Shown here one piece after another: positions 1 to 8,441 of a stretch of DNA of 64,000 nucleotides. Position numbers and translations under genes: made by a program. Origin of the DNA: Bacteroidota bacterium. GTDB taxonomy: Bacteria; Bacteroidota; Bacteroidia; B-17B0; Aurantibacillaceae. The stretch spans positions 22,852 to 86,851 of the forward strand of contig JAIUNM010000017.1 of assembly GCA_020162035.1 (NCBI GenBank). Reading direction: 5' to 3'. The notes under the pieces are model-generated. The model was not told the origin of the DNA. It saw only the letters and a list, made by a program, of their open reading frames with translations, and made no database searches. Each line of letters starts with the position of its first letter. Position 1 is the first letter of the stretch.

Positions 1-189
<189 letters not shown>

Positions 190-220
190 TTAAATGTTAC
201 GTGTAAAATCGTTTATCTTT

Positions 221-228
221 TAAAGATA
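221..228 (-). promoter_or_regulatory. Candidate -7 promoter element for gyrB
   Basis: On the minus strand this reads TATCTTTA, one base from the Bacteroidota -7 consensus TAnnTTTG. It sits about 35 nt upstream of the gyrB start. I see no clear TTG at the -33 position. The same TATCTTTA occurs upstream of glmS (18884-18891). Confidence 0.4.
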
Positions 229-308
229 CTGAAAATAAAGGAAAAACCATATAATTAATAGCCAATAATTACTAACAAATCAAATTTAAAAGTTCATAAA
301 AAAAATGA

Positions 309-316
309 TATTTTTG
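309..316 (+). promoter_or_regulatory. Candidate -7 promoter element for the acyltransferase gene
   Basis: TATTTTTG matches TAnnTTTG and ends 5 nt before the ATG at 322. This would give a nearly leaderless transcript. No good -33 TTG is visible upstream. Confidence 0.4.
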
Positions 317-321
317 TAATT

Positions 322-1653
322 ATGCTTGATATTGTTAATAGAATTACAGGTTTTTTTCTTAGCTTTTCAATACCAGCATTTTATAAAAAATATCAAGGTA
401 AAAACATTCATTATTTATTTACAGATAAACCTGTAATTATTGCAATGAATCATCCAAACGCCTTTACCGACCCTATAATTATAAATTTTTTAACGCGCCC
501 TAAAATAGGTTTAAAATACTTAGCAAGAGGTGATGCTTTTAAAACTGGCATAGCTACGTTTTTTTTAGAACAATTTGGAATTGTACCTATTTTTAGGATA
601 CAAGATGGCGGTAAAGAAGGTTTAAAAAAAAATAACGAGAGTTATAAAAGAGTAAACCAATTATTAAAAAAAAACAATAAAATAATTGTTTTTGCCGAAG
701 GCTTATGCGTACAAGAAAGAAGATTAAGACCATTAAAAAAAGGTGTACCTCGAATGGTTTTTGGTGCTTACGATTTTTTAGACAATAAAGATTTAGTTGT
801 AATACCAATTGCAGTTAATTATAGCAAACCCCATAAACAAGGAAGTACAATATTTTACAATGTTGGCACACCAATAAATGTAAGTAATTACGAAACTGAG
901 TATAAAGAACAACCTGCTAAAACCTATAATAAATTTTTACAAGATTTAGAACCAAAAATGAAAGAATTAATGGTTCAAATTAACAATCCTAAATACGATA
1001 ATTTAGTTGAAGAAGTAGAAACACTTATTACTAATAGCGAATTAAAACGAAATAACCACAAACAAAATAATTTAGAACAACGTTTTTACATCTCTCAAAA
1101 AATTGCAAATAAAATAAATCAATTAGAAACAGAAAATCCTATAGCATTAGATTCATTTTTAAATAAATCAAAAAATTATTTTAATCAATTAAAAAAATTA
1201 AACTTAAAAGATTGGCTACTTAACCCTATTAATAAGTCAAAAACCAATATAGTTTATATTTCTTTAATTTTTCTTTTTTTAATTATTACATCTCCATTTG
1301 CATTAATTTCTCTTGTTGTAAACACTTTACCATTAAAATTAACTCATCTAATTGTAAAAAAAATTATTAAAAACAATAAAGAGTTTTACTCCTCATTATT
1401 TATTGCAATAAGTTTGTTTTTATTTATAATTAACTACTTAATTTGGTTTTTTATACTTTATCATTTTTCAAATAACATTTGGTTACCATTAGCATTAATT
1501 GCAACTTTTATAATATGCGGTTATTTTACAACATATTATATAATTTGTTATAAAAAATTAATTGGTTCCATTAAATACCGAATGGTTTCTAATCAAATAG
1601 ATAATTTAAAACAATTAAGAAAAGAATTAGTATCTTTATTTAACGAATTTTAA
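322..1653 (+). CDS. PlsC-like lysophospholipid/glycerol acyltransferase with C-terminal membrane segments
   Basis: This is probably an acyl transferase of membrane phospholipid synthesis (PlsC/LPLAT family), which transfers a fatty acyl group to a lysophospholipid. Motif I is NHPNAFTDP (His44 and Asp50, the HX5D spacing of this subgroup), motif II is near GIVPIFR (86-92), and motif III is VFAEG (123-127) followed by RRLRPLKKG. Residues 1-230 form the catalytic domain. About 305-410 holds three or four hydrophobic segments, which fixes it in the inner membrane. At 443 residues it is longer than a classic PlsC (about 240). The exact substrate cannot be read from sequence. Confidence 0.82.
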   Translation: MLDIVNRITGFFLSFSIPAFYKKYQGKNIHYLFTDKPVIIAMNHPNAFTDPIIINFLTRPKIGLKYLARGDAFKTGIATFFLEQFGIVPIFRIQDGGKEGLKKNNESYKRVNQLLKKNNKIIVFAEGLCVQERRLRPLKKGVPRMVFGAYDFLDNKDLVVIPIAVNYSKPHKQGSTIFYNVGTPINVSNYETEYKEQPAKTYNKFLQDLEPKMKELMVQINNPKYDNLVEEVETLITNSELKRNNHKQNNLEQRFYISQKIANKINQLETENPIALDSFLNKSKNYFNQLKKLNLKDWLLNPINKSKTNIVYISLIFLFLIITSPFALISLVVNTLPLKLTHLIVKKIIKNNKEFYSSLFIAISLFLFIINYLIWFFILYHFSNNIWLPLALIATFIICGYFTTYYIICYKKLIGSIKYRMVSNQIDNLKQLRKELVSLFNEF

Positions 1654-1667
1654 TAAATCGAATTCAA

Positions 1668-1675
1668 TAACTTTG
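1668..1675 (+). promoter_or_regulatory. Candidate -7 promoter element for the DUF3108 gene
   Basis: TAACTTTG matches the TAnnTTTG consensus, 40 nt upstream of the ATG at 1716. The -33 region is not convincing. Confidence 0.4.
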
Positions 1676-1715
1676 GCATAAGATTTGAATTATATACATA
1701 ACAATATTTATTGAT

Positions 1716-2564
1716 ATGAAAAAAATAAAACAATTCTCATTCAAAATTACTCTGGTAGTTTTTGCAATTGCTTTATCGTCAGCTAAATTATTAAATTATG
1801 AATTTTATGAACTAGAGCAAACTATAGATAAAACTACACCCGTTGATTATTTGCCTCAAAAACAAAACATTGCATTTAAAGAAGGCGAACTTTTAAGTTA
1901 CAAAATGCATTACGGTTTAGTAAATGCTGGTGTTGCAATTTTAGAAGTTAAACCAGATTTAATTGAAGTTAGTGGGAGAAAAGTTTATCATATTGTAGGT
2001 ACTGGTTTTACTACTGGTACAACAGATTGGTTTTTTAAAGTAAGAGATAAATACGAAACCTATATGGATAAAGATGCGCTTTTACCATGGATGTTTGTTA
2101 GAAATGTTAATGAAGGTGGATATAAATTTTCTCAAAATTACACCTTTAATCATTACACTAAAAAAGTTGATGTTGGTGGTGGCGAAAAATTTGATTTTCC
2201 GGCTGGTGTGCAAGATATGGTAAGCGCATTTTATAGCGCAAGAAATTTAGATTTAAGCAAAGCAAAAGAAGGCGATTTATTTACATTAAATTGTTTTTTA
2301 GATAAAGAAATTTGGCCATTAAAAATTAAATTTGTTGGTAGAGAAACTATTACAACTGAATTAGGAAAAATAAAAGCCTTAAAATTTAGACCAATAGTGC
2401 AAAAAGGGCGTATATTTAAAAAAGAAGAAGATTTAAATGTTTGGATTAGTGACGATGATAACCACATTGTGCTTAAAGCCCAAGCCGATGTTTTAATAGG
2501 AAGTATTAAAATGGAATTAACAAAAGCAATTAATCTTGCAAACGATATTGCAAAAGCGAACTAA
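1716..2564 (+). CDS. DUF3108 domain protein, secreted or periplasmic
   Basis: The protein has 282 residues with a Lys-rich N terminus and a hydrophobic stretch (about 9-25) that looks like a signal peptide. Mature residues from about 50 onward match the DUF3108 pattern: FKEGELLSYKMHYG, then GTGFTTGTTDWFFKVRDKYETYMD. In this family a beta-rich domain is predicted to act in the envelope; no reaction is established. It is flanked by an acyltransferase and tyrS in the same direction but with its own promoter-like element, so co-function is not implied. Confidence 0.75.
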   Translation: MKKIKQFSFKITLVVFAIALSSAKLLNYEFYELEQTIDKTTPVDYLPQKQNIAFKEGELLSYKMHYGLVNAGVAILEVKPDLIEVSGRKVYHIVGTGFTTGTTDWFFKVRDKYETYMDKDALLPWMFVRNVNEGGYKFSQNYTFNHYTKKVDVGGGEKFDFPAGVQDMVSAFYSARNLDLSKAKEGDLFTLNCFLDKEIWPLKIKFVGRETITTELGKIKALKFRPIVQKGRIFKKEEDLNVWISDDDNHIVLKAQADVLIGSIKMELTKAINLANDIAKAN

Positions 2565-2623
2565 TTCTAAACAACTAACCTATAAATTATACTAAAATTT
2601 ACAGTATTTACGCATTAAAAATG

Positions 2624-2631
2624 TAAATTTA
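2624..2631 (+). promoter_or_regulatory. TAAATTTA element and leader upstream of tyrS
   Basis: TAAATTTA, a TAnnTTT(G/A) -7-like element, ends 9 nt before the tyrS ATG. The stretch gtaaatttatagcttaat directly before the ATG is identical to the one before the gene at 50951. A -33 TTG is not visible. Confidence 0.4.
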
Positions 2632-2640
2632 TAGCTTAAT

Positions 2641-3924
2641 ATGTTACATTCATTTATACACGAATTAAAATGGCGTGGGGCTTTACAAGATATAATGCCT
2701 GGCACAGAAGAATTATTAACAAAAGAAAAAACTGTTGGTTATATCGGATTTGACCCAACCGCTGACTCTCTTCACATTGGTAGCTTGTTACAGATAATTA
2801 CGTTAATGCGTTTTCAAAAAGCAGGGCACAAACCTATTGCATTAGTTGGTGGTGCTACTGGTATGATTGGCGACCCAAGCGGAAAAACCGCTGAAAGAAA
2901 TTTATTAGATGAAGATGCTTTAAACAAAAATGTTTTAGGCATAAAAACTCAACTTTCTAAATTTTTAAATTTTGATTCGCAAAATGAAAATGCAGCAATT
3001 TTATTAAACAATTACGATTGGATGAAAAACTACTCTTTTCTTAATTTTATAAGAGATGTTGGTAAACATTTAACCGTAAATTATATGATGGCTAAAGATT
3101 CAGTTAAAAACAGATTGGAAAACGGCATGAGTTTTACTGAATTTAGTTACCAATTGTTACAAGCTTATGATTTTCATTATTTATTTAATTCGCATAATTG
3201 TAAATTACAAATGGGCGGTAGCGACCAATGGGGCAATATTACAAGCGGAACCGAATTAATTAGAAGAAAAGGAGGAAATGAAGCATTTGCACTTACAACT
3301 CAATTATTAAAAAAAGCAGATGGCTCAAAGTTTGGAAAATCAGAAGGAGGAAATATTTGGCTAGATAAAACAAAAACAAGTCCGTATAAATTTTACCAAT
3401 ATTGGATAAATACAACAGATGAAGATGTAGAAAAATTCATTAAACTTTTTACATTTTTAACTCAAGAAGAAATAACAACTTTAATAACTGAACATAATAA
3501 AGATAAAGGGAAAAGAATTTTACAAAAAGAATTAGCTAAGCAAGTAACTTGTTTGGTACATAGCATAGAGGATTATAACTCTGCTATAGAAACGAGTGAA
3601 ATTCTATTTAAAGGAAACTTGCAAGATTTAGCAAAATTAAATGAAGAAACTTTTTTAGATTTATTTGAAGGAGTACCTCAATTTAATTTAAATTATGAAT
3701 TATTAAAAGAAGGAATAAATATTGCCGAACTTTTGGCTGATAAAACAAATATAATTTCAAGTAGAGGCGAAACCAGAAAACTTATTGCAGGTGGAGGAAT
3801 TAGCTTAAATAAAGAAAAATTAAATGATGCTGAACTAAAAATTACTACACAGCAATTAATAAATAATAAATACATTTTAATATCAAAAGGCAAAAAAAAC
3901 AACTATTTATTAGTTGTAAACTAA
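2641..3924 (+). CDS. tyrS: Tyrosyl-tRNA synthetase
   Basis: This class I synthetase charges tRNA-Tyr. Visible motifs: the HIGH signature as HIGS (45-48) after [24 protein letters not shown]; the Tyr/tRNA site region QLLQAYDF and [10 protein letters not shown]; and the KMSKS loop as KFGKS near residue 230. An S4-like RNA-binding domain closes the protein (about 360-427). The length of 427 fits bacterial TyrS. Its stop is one base from the rpoN start, so tyrS leads an operon through to about 7541. Confidence 0.97.
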   Translation: MLHSFIHELKWRGALQDIMPGTEELLTKEKTVGYIGFDPTADSLHIGSLLQIITLMRFQKAGHKPIALVGGATGMIGDPSGKTAERNLLDEDALNKNVLGIKTQLSKFLNFDSQNENAAILLNNYDWMKNYSFLNFIRDVGKHLTVNYMMAKDSVKNRLENGMSFTEFSYQLLQAYDFHYLFNSHNCKLQMGGSDQWGNITSGTELIRRKGGNEAFALTTQLLKKADGSKFGKSEGGNIWLDKTKTSPYKFYQYWINTTDEDVEKFIKLFTFLTQEEITTLITEHNKDKGKRILQKELAKQVTCLVHSIEDYNSAIETSEILFKGNLQDLAKLNEETFLDLFEGVPQFNLNYELLKEGINIAELLADKTNIISSRGETRKLIAGGGISLNKEKLNDAELKITTQQLINNKYILISKGKKNNYLLVVN

Positions 3925-3925
3925 A

Positions 3926-5410
3926 ATGGCACTTAAGCAAACACAAAATTTAAAGCTTGCACAAAAGCTATTGCCACAGCAAATTTTACTTATGAAATTG
4001 CTGCAACTACCAACTATTGCCCTTGAAGAGCGAATTAAAGAAGAGCTTGAAGCAAACCCTGCATTAGAAGAAGATATTGAAACCAATAATGAAGAAGAAA
4101 ATTACGAAGAACTAGACTCAACTAACGAAGAACAATTTGACGAAAATGGCGAATTAAAAGAAAATGAAGAAGCCATTAGCACAAATGATGTGGAAATGGA
4201 AGATTATATGGACGATGAAGAGTTAGATTCATACAAATACGAAATAAGTAATAAAGGTGCAGATGATGAACAAAGAGAGTTTGTAGTAGTTGAAGGGCCT
4301 GGATTTCAAGAGTTACTTGAGCAACAACTTGGATTACGAGATATAACAGAACAAGAATACATAGTTGGAACTTATTTAATTGGGAACATAGATGAAGATG
4401 GATATATACGAAGAGATTTAAATTTAATTGTAGATGATCTTGCTTTTAATCAAAACATTACTATTACTTTAAATGAACTTGAAGATATATTAAAAATTGT
4501 TCAAAGCTTAGATCCTGCAGGTGTTGGAGCAAGGAATTTACAAGAATGTTTAACACTTCAATTAAACAGAAAAACAAATAAAACAAAGGAAGTAATTCAG
4601 GCCATAGAAATTGTAAAAAATTATATGGAAGAATTTAGTCGTAAACATTACGATAAAATAATTAAACGATTAGATATTACTGAAGAAGAATTAAAAGACA
4701 TAATTGAAGAAATTAAAACACTTAATCCTCGCCCAGGAAATTTTGACAGTAAAGAAAACCATTCGGGTGAAGTTATACCAGATTTTATAGTTGCTGTTAA
4801 CGATGGTAAACCAGAGCTAAGTATTAACGGAAGAAATTTACCAGATTTAAAAATAAGCAACGACTATATTGATATGCTTAAAGAATATAGTAAAAGTAAA
4901 AATAAAGATGCAAAAGAAGCAACAGGATTTATTAAAAATAAAATAGAAAATGCTGAATGGTTTATTGATGCATTAAAACAACGTTATGCTACAATGACTT
5001 TGTGCATGAACTGCATTTTAGAGTTACAACAAGATTATTTTATTACAGGTGATGAGAGTAAAATTAAACCAATGGTATTAAAAGATATTGCCTCACGTGT
5101 AAACCTAGATTTATCAACAGTTTCTCGCGTGGCAAACAGTAAATATGTACAAACACCGTATGGCACATTTTTGCTTAAAACTTTTTTTAGCGAAAGTATG
5201 AGTACAGATTCTGGAGAAGAAGTAAGTAGTAGAGAAATTAAAAAAATATTAAAAGATTTAGTTGATTCAGAAGATAAAAAAATTCCATATACTGACGAGC
5301 AATTGTGTTCAGAATTAACTAAAAAAGGTTATAATATTGCACGAAGAACTGTTGCGAAATACCGCGAAATGCTAGAAATACCAGTAGGAAGAATGCGTAA
5401 AGAAGTTTAA
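3926..5410 (+). CDS. rpoN: RNA polymerase sigma-54 factor
   Basis: RpoN directs core polymerase to -24/-12 promoters and needs an AAA+ activator. The N terminus (1-45) is the Leu/Gln-rich region I ([21 protein letters not shown]), followed by an acidic region II (about 50-95), the core-binding domain, a helix-turn-helix, and the RpoN box ARRTVAKYR (472-480), which recognises the -24 element. The length of 494 is normal. The ATG begins one base after the tyrS stop, so translation is probably coupled. No obvious sigma-54 promoter or activator gene lies in the window. Confidence 0.97.
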   Translation: MALKQTQNLKLAQKLLPQQILLMKLLQLPTIALEERIKEELEANPALEEDIETNNEEENYEELDSTNEEQFDENGELKENEEAISTNDVEMEDYMDDEELDSYKYEISNKGADDEQREFVVVEGPGFQELLEQQLGLRDITEQEYIVGTYLIGNIDEDGYIRRDLNLIVDDLAFNQNITITLNELEDILKIVQSLDPAGVGARNLQECLTLQLNRKTNKTKEVIQAIEIVKNYMEEFSRKHYDKIIKRLDITEEELKDIIEEIKTLNPRPGNFDSKENHSGEVIPDFIVAVNDGKPELSINGRNLPDLKISNDYIDMLKEYSKSKNKDAKEATGFIKNKIENAEWFIDALKQRYATMTLCMNCILELQQDYFITGDESKIKPMVLKDIASRVNLDLSTVSRVANSKYVQTPYGTFLLKTFFSESMSTDSGEEVSSREIKKILKDLVDSEDKKIPYTDEQLCSELTKKGYNIARRTVAKYREMLEIPVGRMRKEV

Positions 5411-5426
5411 AAAAGATTGGATAAAT

Positions 5427-6152
5427 ATGAATATAAAAAAACTGTCGATAATTATTCCAGCATACAATGAAGAAAAAACAATTCATTTAATTTTAAATAA
5501 AATAATTGAGGTTAAGCTAATTAATAATATTGAAAAAGAAATAATTATTATTAACGATTGTTCTAAAGACAATACAGAACAGGCCATTCAAAGTTATATT
5601 CAATCTCATTTAACTGAAAACATTACTTATTTAAAACACGAAGTAAATAAAGGAAAAGGTGCCGCCCTACATACAGGTATACAACATGCAACCGGCGAAT
5701 ACACAATAATACAAGATGCTGATTTAGAATATGACCCACAAGAATATAATGATTTGTTAAAACCCGTTGTTAATGGCTTTGCCGATGTAGTTTACGGGTC
5801 AAGATTTATGGGGAGTAAACCTCATCGTATTTTATTTTATTGGCATACAGTTGGCAATAAATTTTTAACTCGTTTATCAAACATGTTTACCAATTTAAAT
5901 TTAACGGATATGGAAACCTGTTATAAATTATTTAACTCTACCCTAGTTAAAAAATTAAATTTAAAAGAAAAACGTTTTGGCTTTGAACCTGAGGTTACTG
6001 CAAAAATTTCGCGCATACCAAATATTAGAATTTACGAAGTTGGAATTGCATACTATGGCAGAACATATGCAGAGGGTAAAAAAATAAATTGGAAAGATGG
6101 TTTTAGAGCAATTTATTGTATTTTAAAATACGGTTTATTTAGATTTTCATAG
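5427..6152 (+). CDS. Family 2 glycosyltransferase (dolichol-phosphate mannosyltransferase-like)
   Basis: This GT-A fold enzyme probably transfers a sugar from a nucleotide donor to a polyprenyl phosphate or another lipid acceptor. The start [13 protein letters not shown] is the classical GT2 opening; INDCSKDNT binds the nucleotide; DADLEYDP (97-104) is the metal-binding DxD. The C-terminal ETCYKLF and [11 protein letters not shown] motifs are typical of the DPM1/GtrB-like subgroup. There is no C-terminal transmembrane pair, unlike GtrB. It lies 16 nt after rpoN and 3 nt before a polytopic membrane protein, which could use the lipid-linked sugar. Confidence 0.88.
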   Translation: MNIKKLSIIIPAYNEEKTIHLILNKIIEVKLINNIEKEIIIINDCSKDNTEQAIQSYIQSHLTENITYLKHEVNKGKGAALHTGIQHATGEYTIIQDADLEYDPQEYNDLLKPVVNGFADVVYGSRFMGSKPHRILFYWHTVGNKFLTRLSNMFTNLNLTDMETCYKLFNSTLVKKLNLKEKRFGFEPEVTAKISRIPNIRIYEVGIAYYGRTYAEGKKINWKDGFRAIYCILKYGLFRFS

Positions 6153-6155
6153 CAA

Positions 6156-7541
6156 ATGAAACTAATTCAGTTTATTAAAAATGGCTATTTAAAACTTATA
6201 TTTTTTCTTGTTATAACATCTGTAACATGGGTTAACTTTAATCATGTTTTTTGGGAAAACCAACATGTTATCGAACATGATGTAAATCAATATTACTCTT
6301 ATCTTCCTGCATTTTTTTATGAAAAAGACTTAACACTAAATTTTTTAAATGATACAATAAATCAAAAAATAGAAACGAGGTATTATCAACCAAATAAAAC
6401 AACAAATAATAAACTTATTATTAAAATGAGTATGGGTATGGCTATAAGTTACTTGCCATTTTTTACTGTTGCTCATTTTTATTGTAAATTATTTAATATA
6501 CCAGCCAACGGTTTTTCACCTCCTTATCATTTTGCATTACAATTTTCAACATTAATTTATTTTTTAATTGGCTTATTTTATTTATGGAAAGTGTTATTAA
6601 ATTACTTTAATAAATCTGTAAGCACAATTACACTTTTATTAATTTGTTTTGCAACCAATGTGTTTTTTTATTTAACCTTTAAAGCTGCTTTATCTCACAT
6701 AATTGGTTTTACTGGCATTGCAATGTTTTTATTTTATTTAATTGAGTGGCACAAAACGCCAAATTATAAAACAAGCATTAAACTTGGTTTATTAATAGGA
6801 TTTTTAACTCTTGTAAGACCTATAAATATTTTAATAGTATTAATATTTGTATTATATAATGTAACAACATTAAAAGATTTAAAAAACAAAATTATTTTTT
6901 TTTGGAAATTAAAAACACAAATTTTAACTCTAAGTCTTTTTGCGTTTATAATCGTTTTGCCACAATTAATTTATTGGAAAACAATAACTGGAAGTTATTT
7001 TTTTAATTCATATATAAACGAAAGGTTTTATTTTTTTAACCCACATATTTTTAAAGCTTTATTTGGATTTAGAAAAGGTTGGTTTATTTATACACCTATA
7101 ATGCTTTTTTCAATTATCGGAATAATCCAACTTTTTAAAACCAATAAAAATTTAATTTTAATGCTAAGCGTTTTTTTGTGCATTTATATTTATGTAGCTT
7201 TTAGCTGGTGGTGTTGGTGGTATGGGGGTTCGTTTAGCCAAAGAGTAATGATAGATGTTTATCCAATATTGGCAATACCTTTAGCCGCTTTTATAAATTA
7301 TGTTTTTAAGTTAAGCTCTTATAAAAAAGCTGTTTTTATAGGATTATTTATAGGTTTAACTTTATTAAATTTATTTCAAACCACACAAGCAAAATTTAAC
7401 ATTATTCACTACGATAGTATGACTTTTGAAAGCTATATTAAAAGCTTTGGTGTTATAACAAATAACAATGAAATAAAAAAACTTTATAAAACTCCTGATT
7501 ACGAAAATGCTTTAAAAGGCATTGAAGAAAGGGGGGAATAA
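6156..7541 (+). CDS. Polytopic membrane protein, possible lipid-sugar-dependent glycosyltransferase
   Basis: The protein has 461 residues with about ten hydrophobic helices. A soluble loop near the N terminus (NQYYSYLPAFFYEKDLTL) follows the first helix. Near residues 350-360 there is a Trp-rich motif, WWCWWYGGSFSQRVMIDVYP. I recognise this layout from Bacteroidota membrane proteins beside GT2 enzymes and from GT-C glycosyltransferases, but no catalytic motif is clear enough to name a function. It sits 3 nt after the DPM-like gene, so use of that enzyme's polyprenyl-phosphate sugar is a reasonable inference. Its stop is 3 nt from the converging HMG-CoA lyase stop. Confidence 0.6.
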   Translation: MKLIQFIKNGYLKLIFFLVITSVTWVNFNHVFWENQHVIEHDVNQYYSYLPAFFYEKDLTLNFLNDTINQKIETRYYQPNKTTNNKLIIKMSMGMAISYLPFFTVAHFYCKLFNIPANGFSPPYHFALQFSTLIYFLIGLFYLWKVLLNYFNKSVSTITLLLICFATNVFFYLTFKAALSHIIGFTGIAMFLFYLIEWHKTPNYKTSIKLGLLIGFLTLVRPINILIVLIFVLYNVTTLKDLKNKIIFFWKLKTQILTLSLFAFIIVLPQLIYWKTITGSYFFNSYINERFYFFNPHIFKALFGFRKGWFIYTPIMLFSIIGIIQLFKTNKNLILMLSVFLCIYIYVAFSWWCWWYGGSFSQRVMIDVYPILAIPLAAFINYVFKLSSYKKAVFIGLFIGLTLLNLFQTTQAKFNIIHYDSMTFESYIKSFGVITNNNEIKKLYKTPDYENALKGIEERGE

Positions 7542-7544
7542 TCT

Positions 7545-8402
7545 TTAATGGTAATTATTAAATATTTCCCAACTCAATTGGTAGCAAGTTTCTAATTGAG
7601 GTAAATTTAATTCTGTTTTAAGTTTGTTTTCGTTAATAAAAGCCATTAAATCTTGTGTTGCAATATTTCCTGTTAATTCATCTTTAGCCATAGGACAACC
7701 ACCTAAACCATGTATGGCAACATCAAAACTACGGCAGCCTGCATAATAAGCTGCATTAATTTTTTCTAAACTTTTATCTTTTGTTGAATGTAAATGCGCA
7801 CCAAAACTAACTTTAGGAAGTTGAGGAATTAACGCAGAAAACAATTCATTTATATTTTCTTTTGTTGAGCAACCAATTGTATCTGCTAAGGGTAAATATT
7901 TAATATCTAATTGCGCTAGTTTATTACTCCAATTTATTACCACTTCTGGATTCCATAAATCACCATAGGGGTTACCAAAGGCCATAGAAATATATACAAC
8001 TAGCTTTTTGTTATGTTTTAAACATAAATTTTGTATTTCTTCTACTCTACTTAAACTTTCTGTAATACTTGAGTTTGTATTGCGTTGCTGAAAAGTTTCG
8101 GAAATAGAAAACGGAAATCCTAAATATGTTATTTCATCAAATGCACAAGCATCAGTTGCTCCTTTTACATTTGCTACAATGGCAAGTAATTTACTTTTAG
8201 TGCTTGATAATTCTAAACTCTTTAAAACCTCAGCTGTATCCTGCATTTGAGGAATTGCTTTAGATGAAACAAAACTGCCAAAATCAATTGTATCAAAACC
8301 AACTTTTAATAATTGATTAATGTATTTAATCTTTAAATTGGTTGGTATAAACTCTTTTATACCTTGCATAGCATCGCGCGGACATTCGGTAATTTTAATC
8401 AT
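7545..8402 (-). CDS. Hydroxymethylglutaryl-CoA lyase
   Basis: The enzyme cleaves HMG-CoA to acetyl-CoA and acetoacetate in leucine breakdown. The 285-residue TIM barrel opens with TECPRDAMQG (Arg9/Asp10 catalytic region), carries the metal-binding HLH at 203-205 (GAHLHSTKD), and has the signature GLGGCP (232-237) with the active-site Cys236. All key residues are present. The length is slightly under the usual 295-300. The gene follows the T9SS gene on the same strand after 39 nt, but there is no evident functional link. Confidence 0.92.
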   Translation of the reverse strand: MIKITECPRDAMQGIKEFIPTNLKIKYINQLLKVGFDTIDFGSFVSSKAIPQMQDTAEVLKSLELSSTKSKLLAIVANVKGATDACAFDEITYLGFPFSISETFQQRNTNSSITESLSRVEEIQNLCLKHNKKLVVYISMAFGNPYGDLWNPEVVINWSNKLAQLDIKYLPLADTIGCSTKENINELFSALIPQLPKVSFGAHLHSTKDKSLEKINAAYYAGCRSFDVAIHGLGGCPMAKDELTGNIATQDLMAFINENKLKTELNLPQLETCYQLSWEIFNNYH

Positions 8403-8441
8403 AACACTTATACAAATTTACAACTTATTCATAATGTAGCT

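Noticed and set aside
5161..5175. A sigma-54-like TGGCAC...TTGC pair
   Set aside because: It lies inside the rpoN coding sequence and the spacer is four instead of five bases, so it is not a credible -24/-12 promoter.
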